Shown piece by piece: positions 48,715 to 60,713 of a DNA stretch of 64,000 nucleotides. The stretch is from Verpa conica (taxonomy: Eukaryota > Ascomycota > Pezizomycetes > Pezizales > Morchellaceae), in the NCBI GenBank assembly GCA_033030425.1, contig JAUFSD010000004.1, positions 372,001-436,000 of the forward strand, in the 5' to 3' direction. The notes beneath the pieces are model-generated. The model had not been told where the DNA came from. It worked only from the letters and a program-made list of their open reading frames with translations, and did not search any database. The stretch's first letter is position 1; each line of letters begins with the position of its first letter. Position numbers and translations under genes: made by a program.

Positions 48715-51292
48715 ATGCCTACGTACAAGGCTATCCTGCTAGATATTGGTTGGCCCTCTATTCCTATTCGCCCCCTCTCTTCCTTCGCCTTTATTCCCCA
48801 CAGTTTCATCCACGGCACCTCGAGCGCCGCATGCAAGGATACCTCCTCGCTAACCGCTGACGGGTCTTGGCTTACATATGTTGTGAACGCACACTCTAGA
48901 AGGTAAACAATTCACGCCGTTTCAATAGCAATGTTTATGGGCAAAATTCTGCTGCCTAGTAGCAATTACAAAGATAGACTGCAAAGCACCACCCTGCTGA
49001 CGAGTTTTGTGTGTCTGCTCGCACTGGTCTCTGTCTCAAGGAACGGTAAACCCCCAATTGATATCTTACTCCGCAAAAATGAGGGGAAAGGGGAAAAAGA
49101 AAACATAAACATGGGCCTTCATTGAAGAAGTCCTACGCGATTTGAATCCATTGGCTAACTTTAAGCTTCGCGTGCTCGTGATACTCCACGGGCTGCGAGA
49201 CAAGAAATAGGTGTGCTCGATCAGCTTCGTTCGTGATGTTCTTGTAAGTTGGCGAAGGCTAAGCCTTTTTCTTATTTTTGGCAATACCCTAGCACCTTCC
49301 CAAGATCGGCAAATATCGAGCAATTTCGTTTCTGGGTATTGTGGTGTCGAGGGAAATAAGATGCGCAGTGATGGCAGGTAATTTCGATGGACCAGATTGC
49401 AACTGCCTCACCACACGAGGCGTTTGATCGTCATAACCCCTAGTCAACTACAGACGAAACGAAGATCGTCTCTAATTCCAATATCCTAATAAATAATCTC
49501 CACCAGTTTACTGACGGGAAGCTGGTAGTTCCCGTACGCCATCTCAGCTCTTCCGGGCTATATACGCTCCGAGTGGGATAATCCATTGTTTAAACCTTAC
49601 CGCGAGGCTTTCCCGGAGAATGTAAGGGACACTCCCGAGCAGCTTATGAATTATGTTCGAGAAGTCTCTGAGAAGGACATAAAAGTGAGTTGTTTGAAAC
49701 AGCTACAAGGTCAGTGATTTGCGTTTCTCTTCTCTATTGCTTTTTGTTTTAATTACTATCTCATTTTCTGGTATATGTGTTCATTTCTTCTGTACCGAGT
49801 TTTCCTTTTTATACCCTAAATATCGTTTTAATATCTTCCTCTTGGGGAAGTTGATCTCGTTTCACCTGCCCGGGACTCATGCGCTCCCGCTCCCCGCAAA
49901 ACTTCCGAAGCGGAAGCGAGCGCTTGGGTTCCCGCCATGTCTCGCTTTGGTATGCGTTCAGACATGCAACAGCGAAGGGGTAAAAGCATTCCATAAGTTG
50001 CGTGACATATCATGTCATGGAGAATTTACCCTCACCAGAAGAATGAGATGACCGTTTTTTCCCTTCCGCGCAGTTCTTTTGGTCTCTCTTGCGTTTTCAT
50101 TCTTTCTTGCGCCCTATTCTGCTTATCATGCACTTTATTGATCTATTTCTTCCTTTGCTTATCCATTCTGCCAAATTCACCGGCCCGAAACCTAATCCTA
50201 ATGCCTGTAATCCCACGTCATCACTTATTTAAACTCTAACCGTGTGTCCTTATGCAAATCGTTGTCCTTATCCATCAGTACTCAACTTTTGGATCTACTC
50301 AGATAAGAGATAAACGAGATGAAAGTGTAACTAACACTCTATAATTAATAGGACTTATCTGGGAGCAGGGCTATCAAGATGGCGCCTACAAAGCACCTAT
50401 CTACCCTGACGTCCTCCCAGCGATAAAGAACTGGGTTGACAAGCTCGGACTGGTTGTTGATATATATTCTTCCGGATCCGTGGCCGGTAAGACATTCCTA
50501 GCCTAGCTACTGAGTACCTTGTCTCTTCCCCTCTTCTTTGATCCCTCGGCGGAGGCACACCCTTAAGTGGACGACAAGCGTTCATATCGGAGTTCATGAT
50601 TCCTTCTGGTTATCTGCGTGACCAGCCGAATACGAGCATACGGATAGTGAAATAGGAAGCTAACGTTATTTACGAACAGCCCAGAAGCTCCTCTTCCGGC
50701 ACACTGATGCCGAAATCAGTGACATGACAAAATATCTTTCGGGCTACTTTGATACCGTTAGTGCCGGTCCGAAAATGGAAGCCACGTCCTACAAAATCAT
50801 TGCCGAAAAGACCGGAATTGATGCGTCCTCTTGGCTTTTCCTTAGCGACAACGTCAAGGGTTTGTTACCAATATCCCAATCGATTAATCCCAATACCATG
50901 AATGGCACTTCATCCCCATTACTCAAATACCTATCACCTATCAACGTTCTACTTTGCTGCCCCCTCCGCACTTGTTCCATCTCATCGCATCCCCATCCCC
51001 ATCCCAACCAGCCCAAAAGGAAATAATACCCAAGTAGGGCCACAATCCCGAATCGATCAAAAGCATATCGTCTTTTATTCTTTTTTTGTCTCTATTTCAC
51101 GGTCTGAAGTTCATAGGACACTAATACGCTTTCTTGCATATTCCAGAAGTCGAAGCGGCAAAGTTGGCTGGAATGAATGCGGCCATTGTTGTTCGTCCCG
51201 GCAACGCACCCTTGATGTCCGAAGACAGGGACGCACACCTTGTTGTCGAGAATGGATTCGACGAGGTTACTTCCTGGATTTCGGCAGCTTAG
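48715..51292 (+). CDS. UTR4: Enolase-phosphatase E1 (acireductone synthase)
   Basis: Eight exons: 48715-48748, 48900-48902, 49041-49045, 49211-49243, 49529-49709, 50352-50486, 50680-50859, 51147-51292. They give 238 residues, close to yeast Utr4 (about 227). This HAD-family enzyme of the methionine salvage pathway converts the diketo phosphate intermediate to acireductone, in cytosol or nucleus. HAD motif I is DIEGTV, with nucleophile D10 and E12; it appears only if a 3-base exon (AAG) and a 5-base exon (GAACG) are included. Then come VCSISFVRDVL, FPYAISALPGYIRSEWDNP, the loop YSSGSVAAQKLLF, GYFDTVSAGPK and motif III FLSDNVKEVEAA. Introns are 138-642 bases, far longer than the roughly 55-base introns of neighbours. 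The protein identity is secure. The two tiny exons are the least certain part. Confidence 0.93.
48900..48902 (+). other. UTR4: Proposed 3-base micro-exon of UTR4
   Basis: AAG is bracketed by an acceptor (CTCTAG) and a donor (GTAAAC). Adding it to exon 1 (ending GATATTG) and the next exon (GAACG) gives GAT-ATT-GAA-GGA-ACG, that is D-I-E-G-T, the family's catalytic motif. Leaving it out keeps the frame but loses the Glu. Confidence 0.6.
49041..49045 (+). other. UTR4: Proposed 5-base micro-exon of UTR4
   Basis: GAACG lies between the acceptor TCTCAAG and the donor GTAAAC. It is needed to supply Gly-Thr of the motif and to keep the frame into the next exon at 49211, which starts GTGTGC (Val-Cys). 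Confidence 0.68.
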
Positions 51293-51578
51293 TCTTGGCG
51301 CCAGATTGGAAAGGGCGCAACTGCCTAATCTCAACGCTGTGCCACGCGCGTACGCAACTCTGCAGTGAAGGCGTGTCACTGTACCTATCGCTAGTTGTTC
51401 TCGATTTGCACTTTAAGTGTAAGGTAGATTCAAATTTGTAGACGCATTGATATCCCAGATCTTATACATATTGATTGGTGCTTGTGATCTACCCCGTTTG
51501 TGTTATGGTCTCCTTGAAATCATAGCTGTCGCACTAGCAAAATAGTAGCCCGTTAATCTCTTAATAATCCTTTGCTTT

Positions 51579-51680
51579 AGCCAGCACAGTAGTAGTCAAT
51601 TTTTAATACTTCCGTTCTCTGGCCAGCGCAGTTACAGTCCATTTTCGATATTTCCGCGCCCTAGCCAGCGTGATTCTTAC
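51579..51680. repeat. Degenerate tandem repeat, 42-base period, about 2.4 copies
   Basis: Copies start near 51579, 51621 and 51663 (RGCCAGCRYRRT), and the first two share CARTTTTYRATAYTTCCG-like ends. Most differences are C/T or A/G exchanges. Confidence 0.75.
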
Positions 51681-54600
51681 AACTGTCATCATCTGAAACT
51701 TGTCAGCTATATAGCTATTCTCATCCAATCGACCTCTACTATCAAACTTGTTTTCTTTTGCCTGTTCCCCGCTTGTCGCCTGTGCTTACATGGAATTTGC
51801 CGGAAGTAGGTATAAAAGTTATCCTATCGGAACAGAGCCCAAGATGAGCTGCAGTATTTACTGGACACAAACATAGAGGGGGGAAGTTGGAACATGAAGG
51901 ATTTCTAAAGCCAATAGTTAGGGTGTAAAACATACTTTACCGGTTCCAAGTTCTCCCGTGCACTCGCAGCATGCGTGAGGGGATGAAATACCTACTGCGT
52001 ATTACCGGGTACTCCATCGGGCAGTACCGGTGGCTAAAGCTCACAGACGCCTCAGTTGATCAATGTCACGAACCATCACCCGTTGCTAGAAGGACAGGCG
52101 CTGTGGCCACCTGCAAGTGTAAATTTTACCCTGAAAAGGCCACTTGGTGGCTTTCATGGGTCTATTTAATTGCTTTTGGCGCACCTTAAACATTTCCCCA
52201 GATATACAAGGTAGACAAGGCGTAAATGCGCAGGAATAGTCACCTCTAAAGTGCAACCAAAACCTTGTTCTATTATACAGGATATATCAGCCTCGATCCA
52301 AGCATGCTCTAGTTCGATTTCCCGGATGGCTATGATTAAAAATCCTGAGGAATTGAGCCTGAGTACTATGTTTCTATACTATATTACCTAATACATGCAT
52401 GTATCCAGACTGGACTTGGAGAACTAGAAGTATATAAGTCTCGCTACTTGGAAATGGCTAGCCCGCCTATCAGCCTTTTAAGGGGATAATATACCAGCAT
52501 ACTTATCATATTAGTGGTATTGACCCCTTTAGGCTAGGCTTATTTCTATTAAATGGTACCGTTTTGTATGCGCACAATCACCACTCACAGCAACTATTCG
52601 AGTGATACCTCATGAATAAGAAGTTCACCCTTTAGCTATTTTAGCCCTATGGGTATTATTTATAAAGTAATTAAGAGCTATTACAAGGAATTCTGTAGAA
52701 ATATTTATTCTAATATGTATGTGGTGATTCATCTTTATGCGGTTCAGGACTGAATTTTGCGTAGAGAAACGCCAAACAAATCTTGGCTAATAGGCTAGCG
52801 GGCTGCGAAACCCTTTGAGGCTAAGATTTTATATACATATACGGTACTAACTAAAGAAAGTAAACTGTAGTTGTACGATACTTGGTTTTCGGGGGTTTCC
52901 GGATCAACTACCCGGTCCTTCAAAGAACTAGGTGGCCACAGTTCAAGAAATACGTCATCAAAGAATGGGCGTTCAATAAACTTTTCTCATGGGCCCTAAA
53001 GCCACCACAACAAAGAATATTTTGTTTCTAGGCTTAAGGTTATACTTACCCAGCCTATGTCAGAACCATTGTGGTTAATTGGGTACTGGCTAACTAAAGT
53101 AATTTGGTTTAAGGCTTTCTTGAAGGTATGGCTTCATGACATAGTAATTACCACAATTGACGTCGGGACTTGTTTCTAGCCACCTATCGACTAGACCTTG
53201 TCAAATATTTTTTTCCATTGTGACGTCACGTGTATCTATTAGGGCCCACATAAATACAAGCCCGACTTCGTCCGCAACTTGAACAATAAATCAGGCTTAA
53301 TAATGTATTTCTCGAGCTAGAGTATGGTTTCATCTTACGCTACCAGGAAGTGTCGCATCGTATTATGACAGCTACGTGCGCATCATAGGCCATTGTGAAA
53401 TTAATCGGTTCTGGGTCCTTCTTATTCCGCAAACAGTGTAAGTACATATCACATGGCACATGTCGTCAATTGGTGCTCATAGCAGAAACACAAATCTCAG
53501 ATTGTTGAATGATTCACATCGCCCACGTAAAAAAAAAGCCCTTAGCGTCATACCCCACTTAATTCGCTCCTGGCACAATAATAACCAGCGGAGAGTGGTG
53601 GACTTTGGGGAACTCGTGTCGGAATCTAGTTCTATGAAATTACCGATGACATGTATTATGAAGATCATGCACAGCACTGATAACTAAAATAAACTGGTAA
53701 GATCGAGAGAAACGCCCATAATAAGCTATTCATCGAGGCTTATGGAATATCAAAACGTCAGGACCCAGGGTCTACCCGGGTACAACATACCGTGCATGAT
53801 TCTTTGGTCAAATTGTTGGTTTCCTCGATTAAAGTGATTATATTGAGGGGCTGGATATCTTATTCTAGTCTCGTGTCTCTCACCCGATATCGCTGAATCA
53901 GTCATCCCGTCCTTCGGGAGCCAGAAACAAGTGGAGGAGGATATTTTCACCTTGTGCGTAAAAAACCCCCGGTAACAGAAAAGCTCCTTGAAACTAGAAG
54001 TACATCTCTTGATCGCCCAGGAATCCAAACCACGGACCGTTACCGTAGCTGTTATCGACTAGCACACATCTAGACCGTGAATCCATAGGGGCTGCCGATG
54101 CTCCTGGCTGATGATTGTCTCTCATGAGTCGGTACAACATTGCATCTGGCTGAAGCCCCCGCGGCATGCATTATTGGAGGAAGTACGAGCGAGTATAGTA
54201 AATCAAACTCTATCCAGGTCAGAACGGTACTTAGAGACAAGCGGAGTAGAACTACATGTAGTGACGAAACTAGAAATAGATGATTTTCATGTTTTTAATC
54301 CATGGGTTAGGGTAGTTACTCCCTTCCTTTAGTGTATAAGTGTATCAGGCACGAGCTGAATAGCTCTGAGTGGGGGCTAGCAGAACTAGTCCCAACATGA
54401 CCTGCATTAGGAAATCTTACTACAGTTGTATCTTGCTATAAGGAACGAAATCGGCCGGGACATGCACGTTCCAAATAGTGAGACACAAATGTAGCTACTA
54501 GGACAAAAATAATAGGGGTGTGCCGCACGGCTCGAGGCCCCTAAAAACAAATAACAGCAAATTTATTAGTGATTTATAGAATATACTCCTTTCTTTTAGT

Positions 54601-57600
54601 TTACATAGCCTTTTTCTATACTTAACCCCCTATTCATATACAGTACACCCCTTTTACCACTGCACTCGATGTCCATTAGGTTATCCTTTTTTGAGAATGC
54701 TCTCTCCCGCTTTATTTTCTTTTTTTAGTTAAGTAATTCATTAAATACATGCATCTTCCGCTTTAGATACCTTAATTAGGACACTTCTTAAGGAGACTCC
54801 AACAGATTAGCTATCCACTTTTATTTTATTACCTTAGTTGGTTAGAAGGGAATGATAATGGCTTCTATTAATTTAAGAGGAGAAGACGGATCTTAACCCC
54901 GTCTCTGTACCAGGGAGCGAGGATCAGACGCCAAAAAGCAGAGGCTTTGTATAGCGTACCTAAATGTAGGCAGAACCTTTTCCCAGGTCACGCAATGGAT
55001 TATATAATACCCGAAAAAGCGTCAGAGCTAGAATACCTCGATACGGTATAAAAAAAATCCTCAAAGACAAATTTCGCTTGTTTCTGCATACCCCACACGG
55101 CCGGCGAGCCAGATATGATCCGGGGCACTGGTAGTACCGATTGAAATTACTACTCAAGATGTATAAGAGCGCGGGCAGACACACGTGGGGGTACTAACCG
55201 ATGTTAAACCCAACTTTCATCATTCTAAAAAAAACTACTCACCCAAGAAACATGTACGTACAAGGTACGCAGATACCATTAGATACGCAAACAAAACCTG
55301 ATATACTAAATAACATTGGAATAAAAAGGCATATTCCAACACTAAATGTATTATATTACTAAGTAAGGGATAAATTTAAATAACTACCGGCCTCTCACTC
55401 CAAAAAGCAAGTTGACGGTCATGGTGCGCATGTTGTAGCATCACGAATTATACAATTGCGGGCTGTGCACTTAATAGAACAAACAAAAAAAAGGACCCTA
55501 GCAGTGAAACCCCCCGCGTAATATTTTATATTCATGGCACATCACTCGCACGGGTAGCCTATCACGAGTGTCCAGGGTGTATTTGGGCTTCCAAAGTAAA
55601 CAACGTAAGAATACAACCCTCACAACTCCGTCCTAGCAACTCCCTCTATCAATAGAGACTTCTCCCTCGCTGAGCTGGTAGCGACATCCGGTGACTTGCT
55701 TGTGGCCAAGATTGAAACCTGGCCTGTCAGCAGCACCCATCTCGCGATAGCGCTTATAAGCTTACCTTATTGCCAACGCATTGTTTATCCAAAGCAACTT
55801 CAAAATATGTAGAAGTCTTCGCCACGCAACAGCCGAAAATGCTACCAGTCGTTGCCACAAAGCCATCCATCACTCCCTACAACCCCGCTGCCTAGCACTG
55901 CCTACTCATCGCTATCTGTACAACGTACAGCTGTACGTCTCCGCCCCATCCCACAATATCGTATTTTGTTCGTTTTTATCGGATTGCTCGCCTACAGGCA
56001 TCATTGGCTTGTCTTGACCCCATCGAAAACCAACGAGGCCACTTCAACACATCTAGCTTTCATGACTCACCGGAGCACATTGGCTGTATTTTATCGTACG
56101 AGTTATAAATCAATTGCTTTCTCGGAAGCACAAAATAACCCTTCGTATTTGTTATCGCCATCAACTCAGGAAATGATCATATGCATAAGCACTCATAAAG
56201 GCCAACATTTTTCCCTCAAAACCAATACATTCAATCACTCCCAAGCCCTTCACCTAGACAGAACAAGTGGAGGTACTTGATCCTATGGATAATGTTTCAT
56301 AAGAGCGCATCCTGGAGAATGTTGGGTATACGTTTTGCTGTGCACAATAATTCATCTACTAATCCAGATGCCTCAACAACTGTGGGGGAAAAACTCGGCT
56401 AGAAAGCCACCCACTCCACCAATCACGTGATTGGATTCGTGCGAGTGATTGTTTATGTTTTTGATCTAGGGTTCGGCGCACGCTCTCTTTAAACAATAGA
56501 GTATTCGGGAGAAACAGTCTTATAAGAAGTAGAACATTAAAACATAATATATTTCGCAAGAGTTTCGCCCCTGCCTGCTAGCCGCCTTCAAGTTTTTTTT
56601 GCTTGATGCGGTGGCAGGTACGCGAGAGGCCATCGAGTTATTGGCCATATGGCAAACAGCATTGTTTTAAAGCCTGTGGAACACGAACGATTGGAGTCCG
56701 TGTAAACGCCAAGCAATGACAAACGAGATACTTAACCGATTGGTTTGCAGCTGGGAGCAAATCCTATTGGGTTTATTGTTCATGCACAGATGCAAGACAC
56801 GCAGGTTATTTGTGTCCCGTGATTTCAACCGTCAACGACCGATGTCTAGGCCCTTGTGAAACTGGAATATCAAGTATCTGACCAATGCCATTATAAATGA
56901 CTATGGCAGATCACAATCATATGGTGAGGTTTACAGTAGCTCCTACAAATCGATCTCAAATCCGCAAGTGAGTGACCTTCCTCCGTGTGTATAGTGAATT
57001 TTAAAAAGACATCGACCTGGTGAATATGAAATGTGATTCCTTTCCGCTCGGGTAGATGTCCGGCTGTTGGTGGGGGAAATAAGAGTGCGTGCACAAGATT
57101 TTCTAATATCGGCAAAACAAGAAATTCGCAGCAGTTCAAGCTTTTTGGCTCCTTTAAGACTAGTGAACTATTGACCCAATCAAGCGCCCATTTCAATTAC
57201 TGGGACCTAGATCACCAGAAATCACTCGGCGAGCTCAACAGACCACTCATTACCGTTTCCTGCGCGATAGAGAACCCGGGAGATGATCTCATCACGGATC
57301 TATTCTCAGAGATTATTTATCCGACGTATTCTCGACCTTCTTAGTCAGTGCTGCAGTATTTGTTGTCCGTTCATGAGCAGGGAAGGGACAAATCCCTGCT
57401 AAGCGGTGATAAGCCTCTGTAGCGTTTCTAGACGACGTTCAGTCTTTACACTTCTCTTGGGGTCGATTGAATATATCTTATTTGAAGTTGTTCTATTCAG
57501 TCTAAAGATACTTAAGACGCAGTACACACACTTATTTTTTGTTTTTTTTGCTGGTGAATCAGAAGTTTCTAGGAGGCCCATAATGAACACCTATCTCGCG

Positions 57601-59726
57601 ACATGTATATACGCACTCATGGCCTAAAGAGGTTTTTTTTCTCATTTAGACGGTATACTTACTCTATGTTATACACATATATCCATATTTAGGGCTTATT
57701 TGAGTTGTCCCGTTTCGATTACGGAAGGTATGATTTCCCAGCACTTTTTCCGAAGATAATTGTCCCGGAGCTGCACAAGCATCTCGCTGTCTATCTATAT
57801 GTTACACGTGCACGTTGACTACGTTCTAGATGTGTAAAATGCGTTGTCTACACAACGCAACCTACATACAACGTGTCCATCTTCTTTTGTAATCTCCCCT
57901 GCGGAGTTGGCGCTGTTGTTCTCAGTGCGCTGGTGAAATGTCTGAGTTTTGACAATCAAAGATTTCACACACCTTTCTCTCATGATTTCGCCGCAAATAG
58001 TAGAGTGGAATCTATAATATATGAGGGGGAGGGGGAGGGGTTCTTGCTAGGGTTTTATATATACGTATGTTACCAATTTCGAAAAAAGAAAAAAGATTGG
58101 CAATAAACCTACCATGTTATATAAAAGCTAATTTCCATATAGCCTTTATTGATACCCTGATGAGTTGCGCGAGGAGTCGCGACGTTAGGCGCCTTGAGCT
58201 AGCTGGCCCTTGCGTTTGGGCTAGAAGATCACCGATGTTAATTCTCCCATGCTTGGAGGTAATGAAAGTAGCAGTCCGTTCTATAATCTGCTTGACCCCC
58301 TTCAAGAATCACGGACTCGATTCAGCAATACAATGGATTGGTCTTGAATGAGAAGTCAATTTAAGTTATATTGCAGCTAGAGCCATTCCTAGTCGATAAT
58401 TTGTGGGCAAGCGCGTGCCTCTAGATTGGAATTTTGGGGCTGACAAGTCGCCGTAATTCGCTGCATTCGGGGGGGGGGGAAGAGAGAGGGAGGGGATGGG
58501 GGGTCTATCAGGTACCGTACAGCTGGGAATTTGGTGTGGGCAAGGAAAAAAAAAAAAAAAAAAGGTTGGGGGGGAGGTTACCAAAATGTTGCTAAAGTTC
58601 TAAGACTAAACTACTACCGGCAAATCTCTCCTCTCAAAAAAAAAAAAGATTCGGTCTTCGCCGTTTTTTTACATACAATCCGACCTCCCCCCCCCCCAGT
58701 CACATGGGAGCGCGTTGCTAGATGAAATTTCTTCTTTCCTTCTAGCTTCTTTATTATTTATTGTGATTTCATTTGGTTATTACTCATAGTTCCCTCTATT
58801 TCATTTTCGGCCCGAGGAGAGGAGAGGAGGGGAGGAGTGGAGTAGAGTAGAGAGGGGGGGGGGGCGTTTTCAATTTATTCACTTTCTCTTATCGGTGACA
58901 TGCGAGAAATAAATGCCAAACACCGAGTTCAGATCCGCACCCTGTTTCGTATCGAAGATTATCCGGACCACTTGTTGCGTGCGACACACGAAGGGAACCC
59001 AATTCTACGTGCTCGAGGTGGCACCAACATTCCCGAGGGTGTGGTCCTCATTACCTGACTGCGTCGGGAGTTCAGGCGAAGTGTGGTTTGTTGGAGAATG
59101 GGTGGTTTCAGACTGGGTAGGAAAGTAGATGAAGGGAGGGGGGGGAAAACTCAGGGAGCGAATTGGCAGTATGATACGTGATCGATAAGTTCCCGGCGCG
59201 AAGGAACGGTGCAGAGAGAGAGAGAGAGTTAGAACGGGGAAACTTTATGGTGAAGGGGTGGGCGGATCTTGGGACGGACGGACGGACGGGTTCGGTGCGG
59301 CGGCAGTGCAGGAAGCGTAGAGATATCGATATTTGAACAGCACATTTATTTATTTTTCTTTCAGGGAAGAAATAAAAGGCTTTTAGGGGAAAGTAACACG
59401 GGAGAGAAAAGAGTAATACATAGCTGAAGACAGGGAAACTTTGAAAAAAACCTGTTTAGAGCTATTCTTTTTTCGAAATAGAGTACCTCATAACTGTACA
59501 TGGAAAGCTGCCCTGTTTACTGTGCTACAAGACCCTAGCTTAGGTACGTTTACGTATACATAGGTGGGGCTGGGTATCAAGGAAAGTGATAGGAGTATGG
59601 AGCTCTCTTTCTTGTTGGCATGAAATTGGATGGGCTTGTTAGGAAGGTTGTTCAATCGAGGGATTAGGGAAGGGGGTGTAACTAAGGTAAATTTTTTACC
59701 CTCCTTCAGGAATTTAACTTGTGCTA

Positions 59727-59781
59727 TTTCTTTTTTTTTTCTTTTTTTTTTCTTTTCTTTCTTTCTTTCTTTCTTTCTTTT
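59727..59781. repeat. Poly(T) and CTTT microsatellite
   Basis: Two T runs broken by single C bases pass into at least six CTTT units. Confidence 0.93.
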
Positions 59782-60226
59782 CATCCCCAGCCTTCCGAGA
59801 CTACAGAATAGTAGATAAGTTGACTGTTTTCGTCTTTTAGTGGACAAAAAACTAAATACATATCGTTCCCGTCCAAAGGAATTAAATGTGGCCGGTAAGG
59901 GAGCCTGGAGTTGAATATAATTTTGTTATCGCCACGCGGGGGATGGGGTACCTAGGGATGGGGGGGGTAACACGACACGACACGACGTTGCATCCAGGTC
60001 ACGTCTTTTCGCGCAAAGGCCAGCCCTAGGACAATACCTCCACGCAAAAAAACGTGAGGAAGGGGTGGTGACTGACAACAGACGCGCAGAAGAGCGAGGG
60101 GGAAGGGATCGTAGCTAGGCGAGTCGCTCGTCTCTGCACCTGCGCCCGGCGACCCTCGCAATCGTGCAGGGATTCTTGGATTCTTCATTTCACGCTACGG
60201 AAACCGTGAGCGCCTGCGTTTCGCTC

Positions 60227-60275
60227 TTTTTTTTTTTTTTTTTTTTTTTTTCTTTCTTTCTTTCTTTTCGTCTCT
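60227..60275. repeat. Poly(T) run of 25 bases followed by CTTT units
   Basis: It lies about 450 bases upstream of the AT-hook gene start, inside a long pyrimidine-rich stretch reaching about 60545. Such tracts are common in fungal promoters and can exclude nucleosomes. Confidence 0.9.
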
Positions 60276-60713
60276 CATTCAAATCTTTTTTAGCACCCAT
60301 AATCTAGTATTTTTTCTTCTTTTTTTTTCTTTTTTCCCTCCCCATCTCCAGGTTCTCTCCGTTTTCGTTCTTTTGCGCTGGACAACAAACCGCCGATTGC
60401 CTGCCTACCCACCCCCTCCCGTGTTCCTTTTTTTCCCTTTCCTACCCTCTTCTATTTTGCTTTTTCTTTTCTCTTTTTTTCCTTTTCTTTTCTCTTCCTT
60501 TCTCCATTTTCTTGTAATTCCCTTCTTCTCTCTCATCCCTTCCCGTGCATAGTAGTCCACACACCCATCGTCACTGCGCTTTTCTGTTTTATTTTGCAAT
60601 TTTGCAATTGCTCAGTTCTCTCGCTGCCCGACAGTCTTGTGCTGTGCCTGTATCTTGTCCGCCGTTCGCCGACCTTTCCCTCGCCGTTACGGGCAGTGAC
60701 CGCCTAAAGTTTG

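Larger units (their letters stand above)
51293..60713. other. Very long gene-empty region (about 9.4 kb)
   Basis: No supported coding gene on either strand. It contains a 42-base degenerate tandem repeat (51579-51680), A/T-rich stretches, G runs (58470, 58854), a GAGAG run (59214), GGAC repeats (59274), long T/CTTT tracts (59727-59781 and 60227-60275) and a strongly pyrimidine-rich block just before the next gene. Frames of up to 142 codons (55852-56280) lack any recognised domain. Confidence 0.55.
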
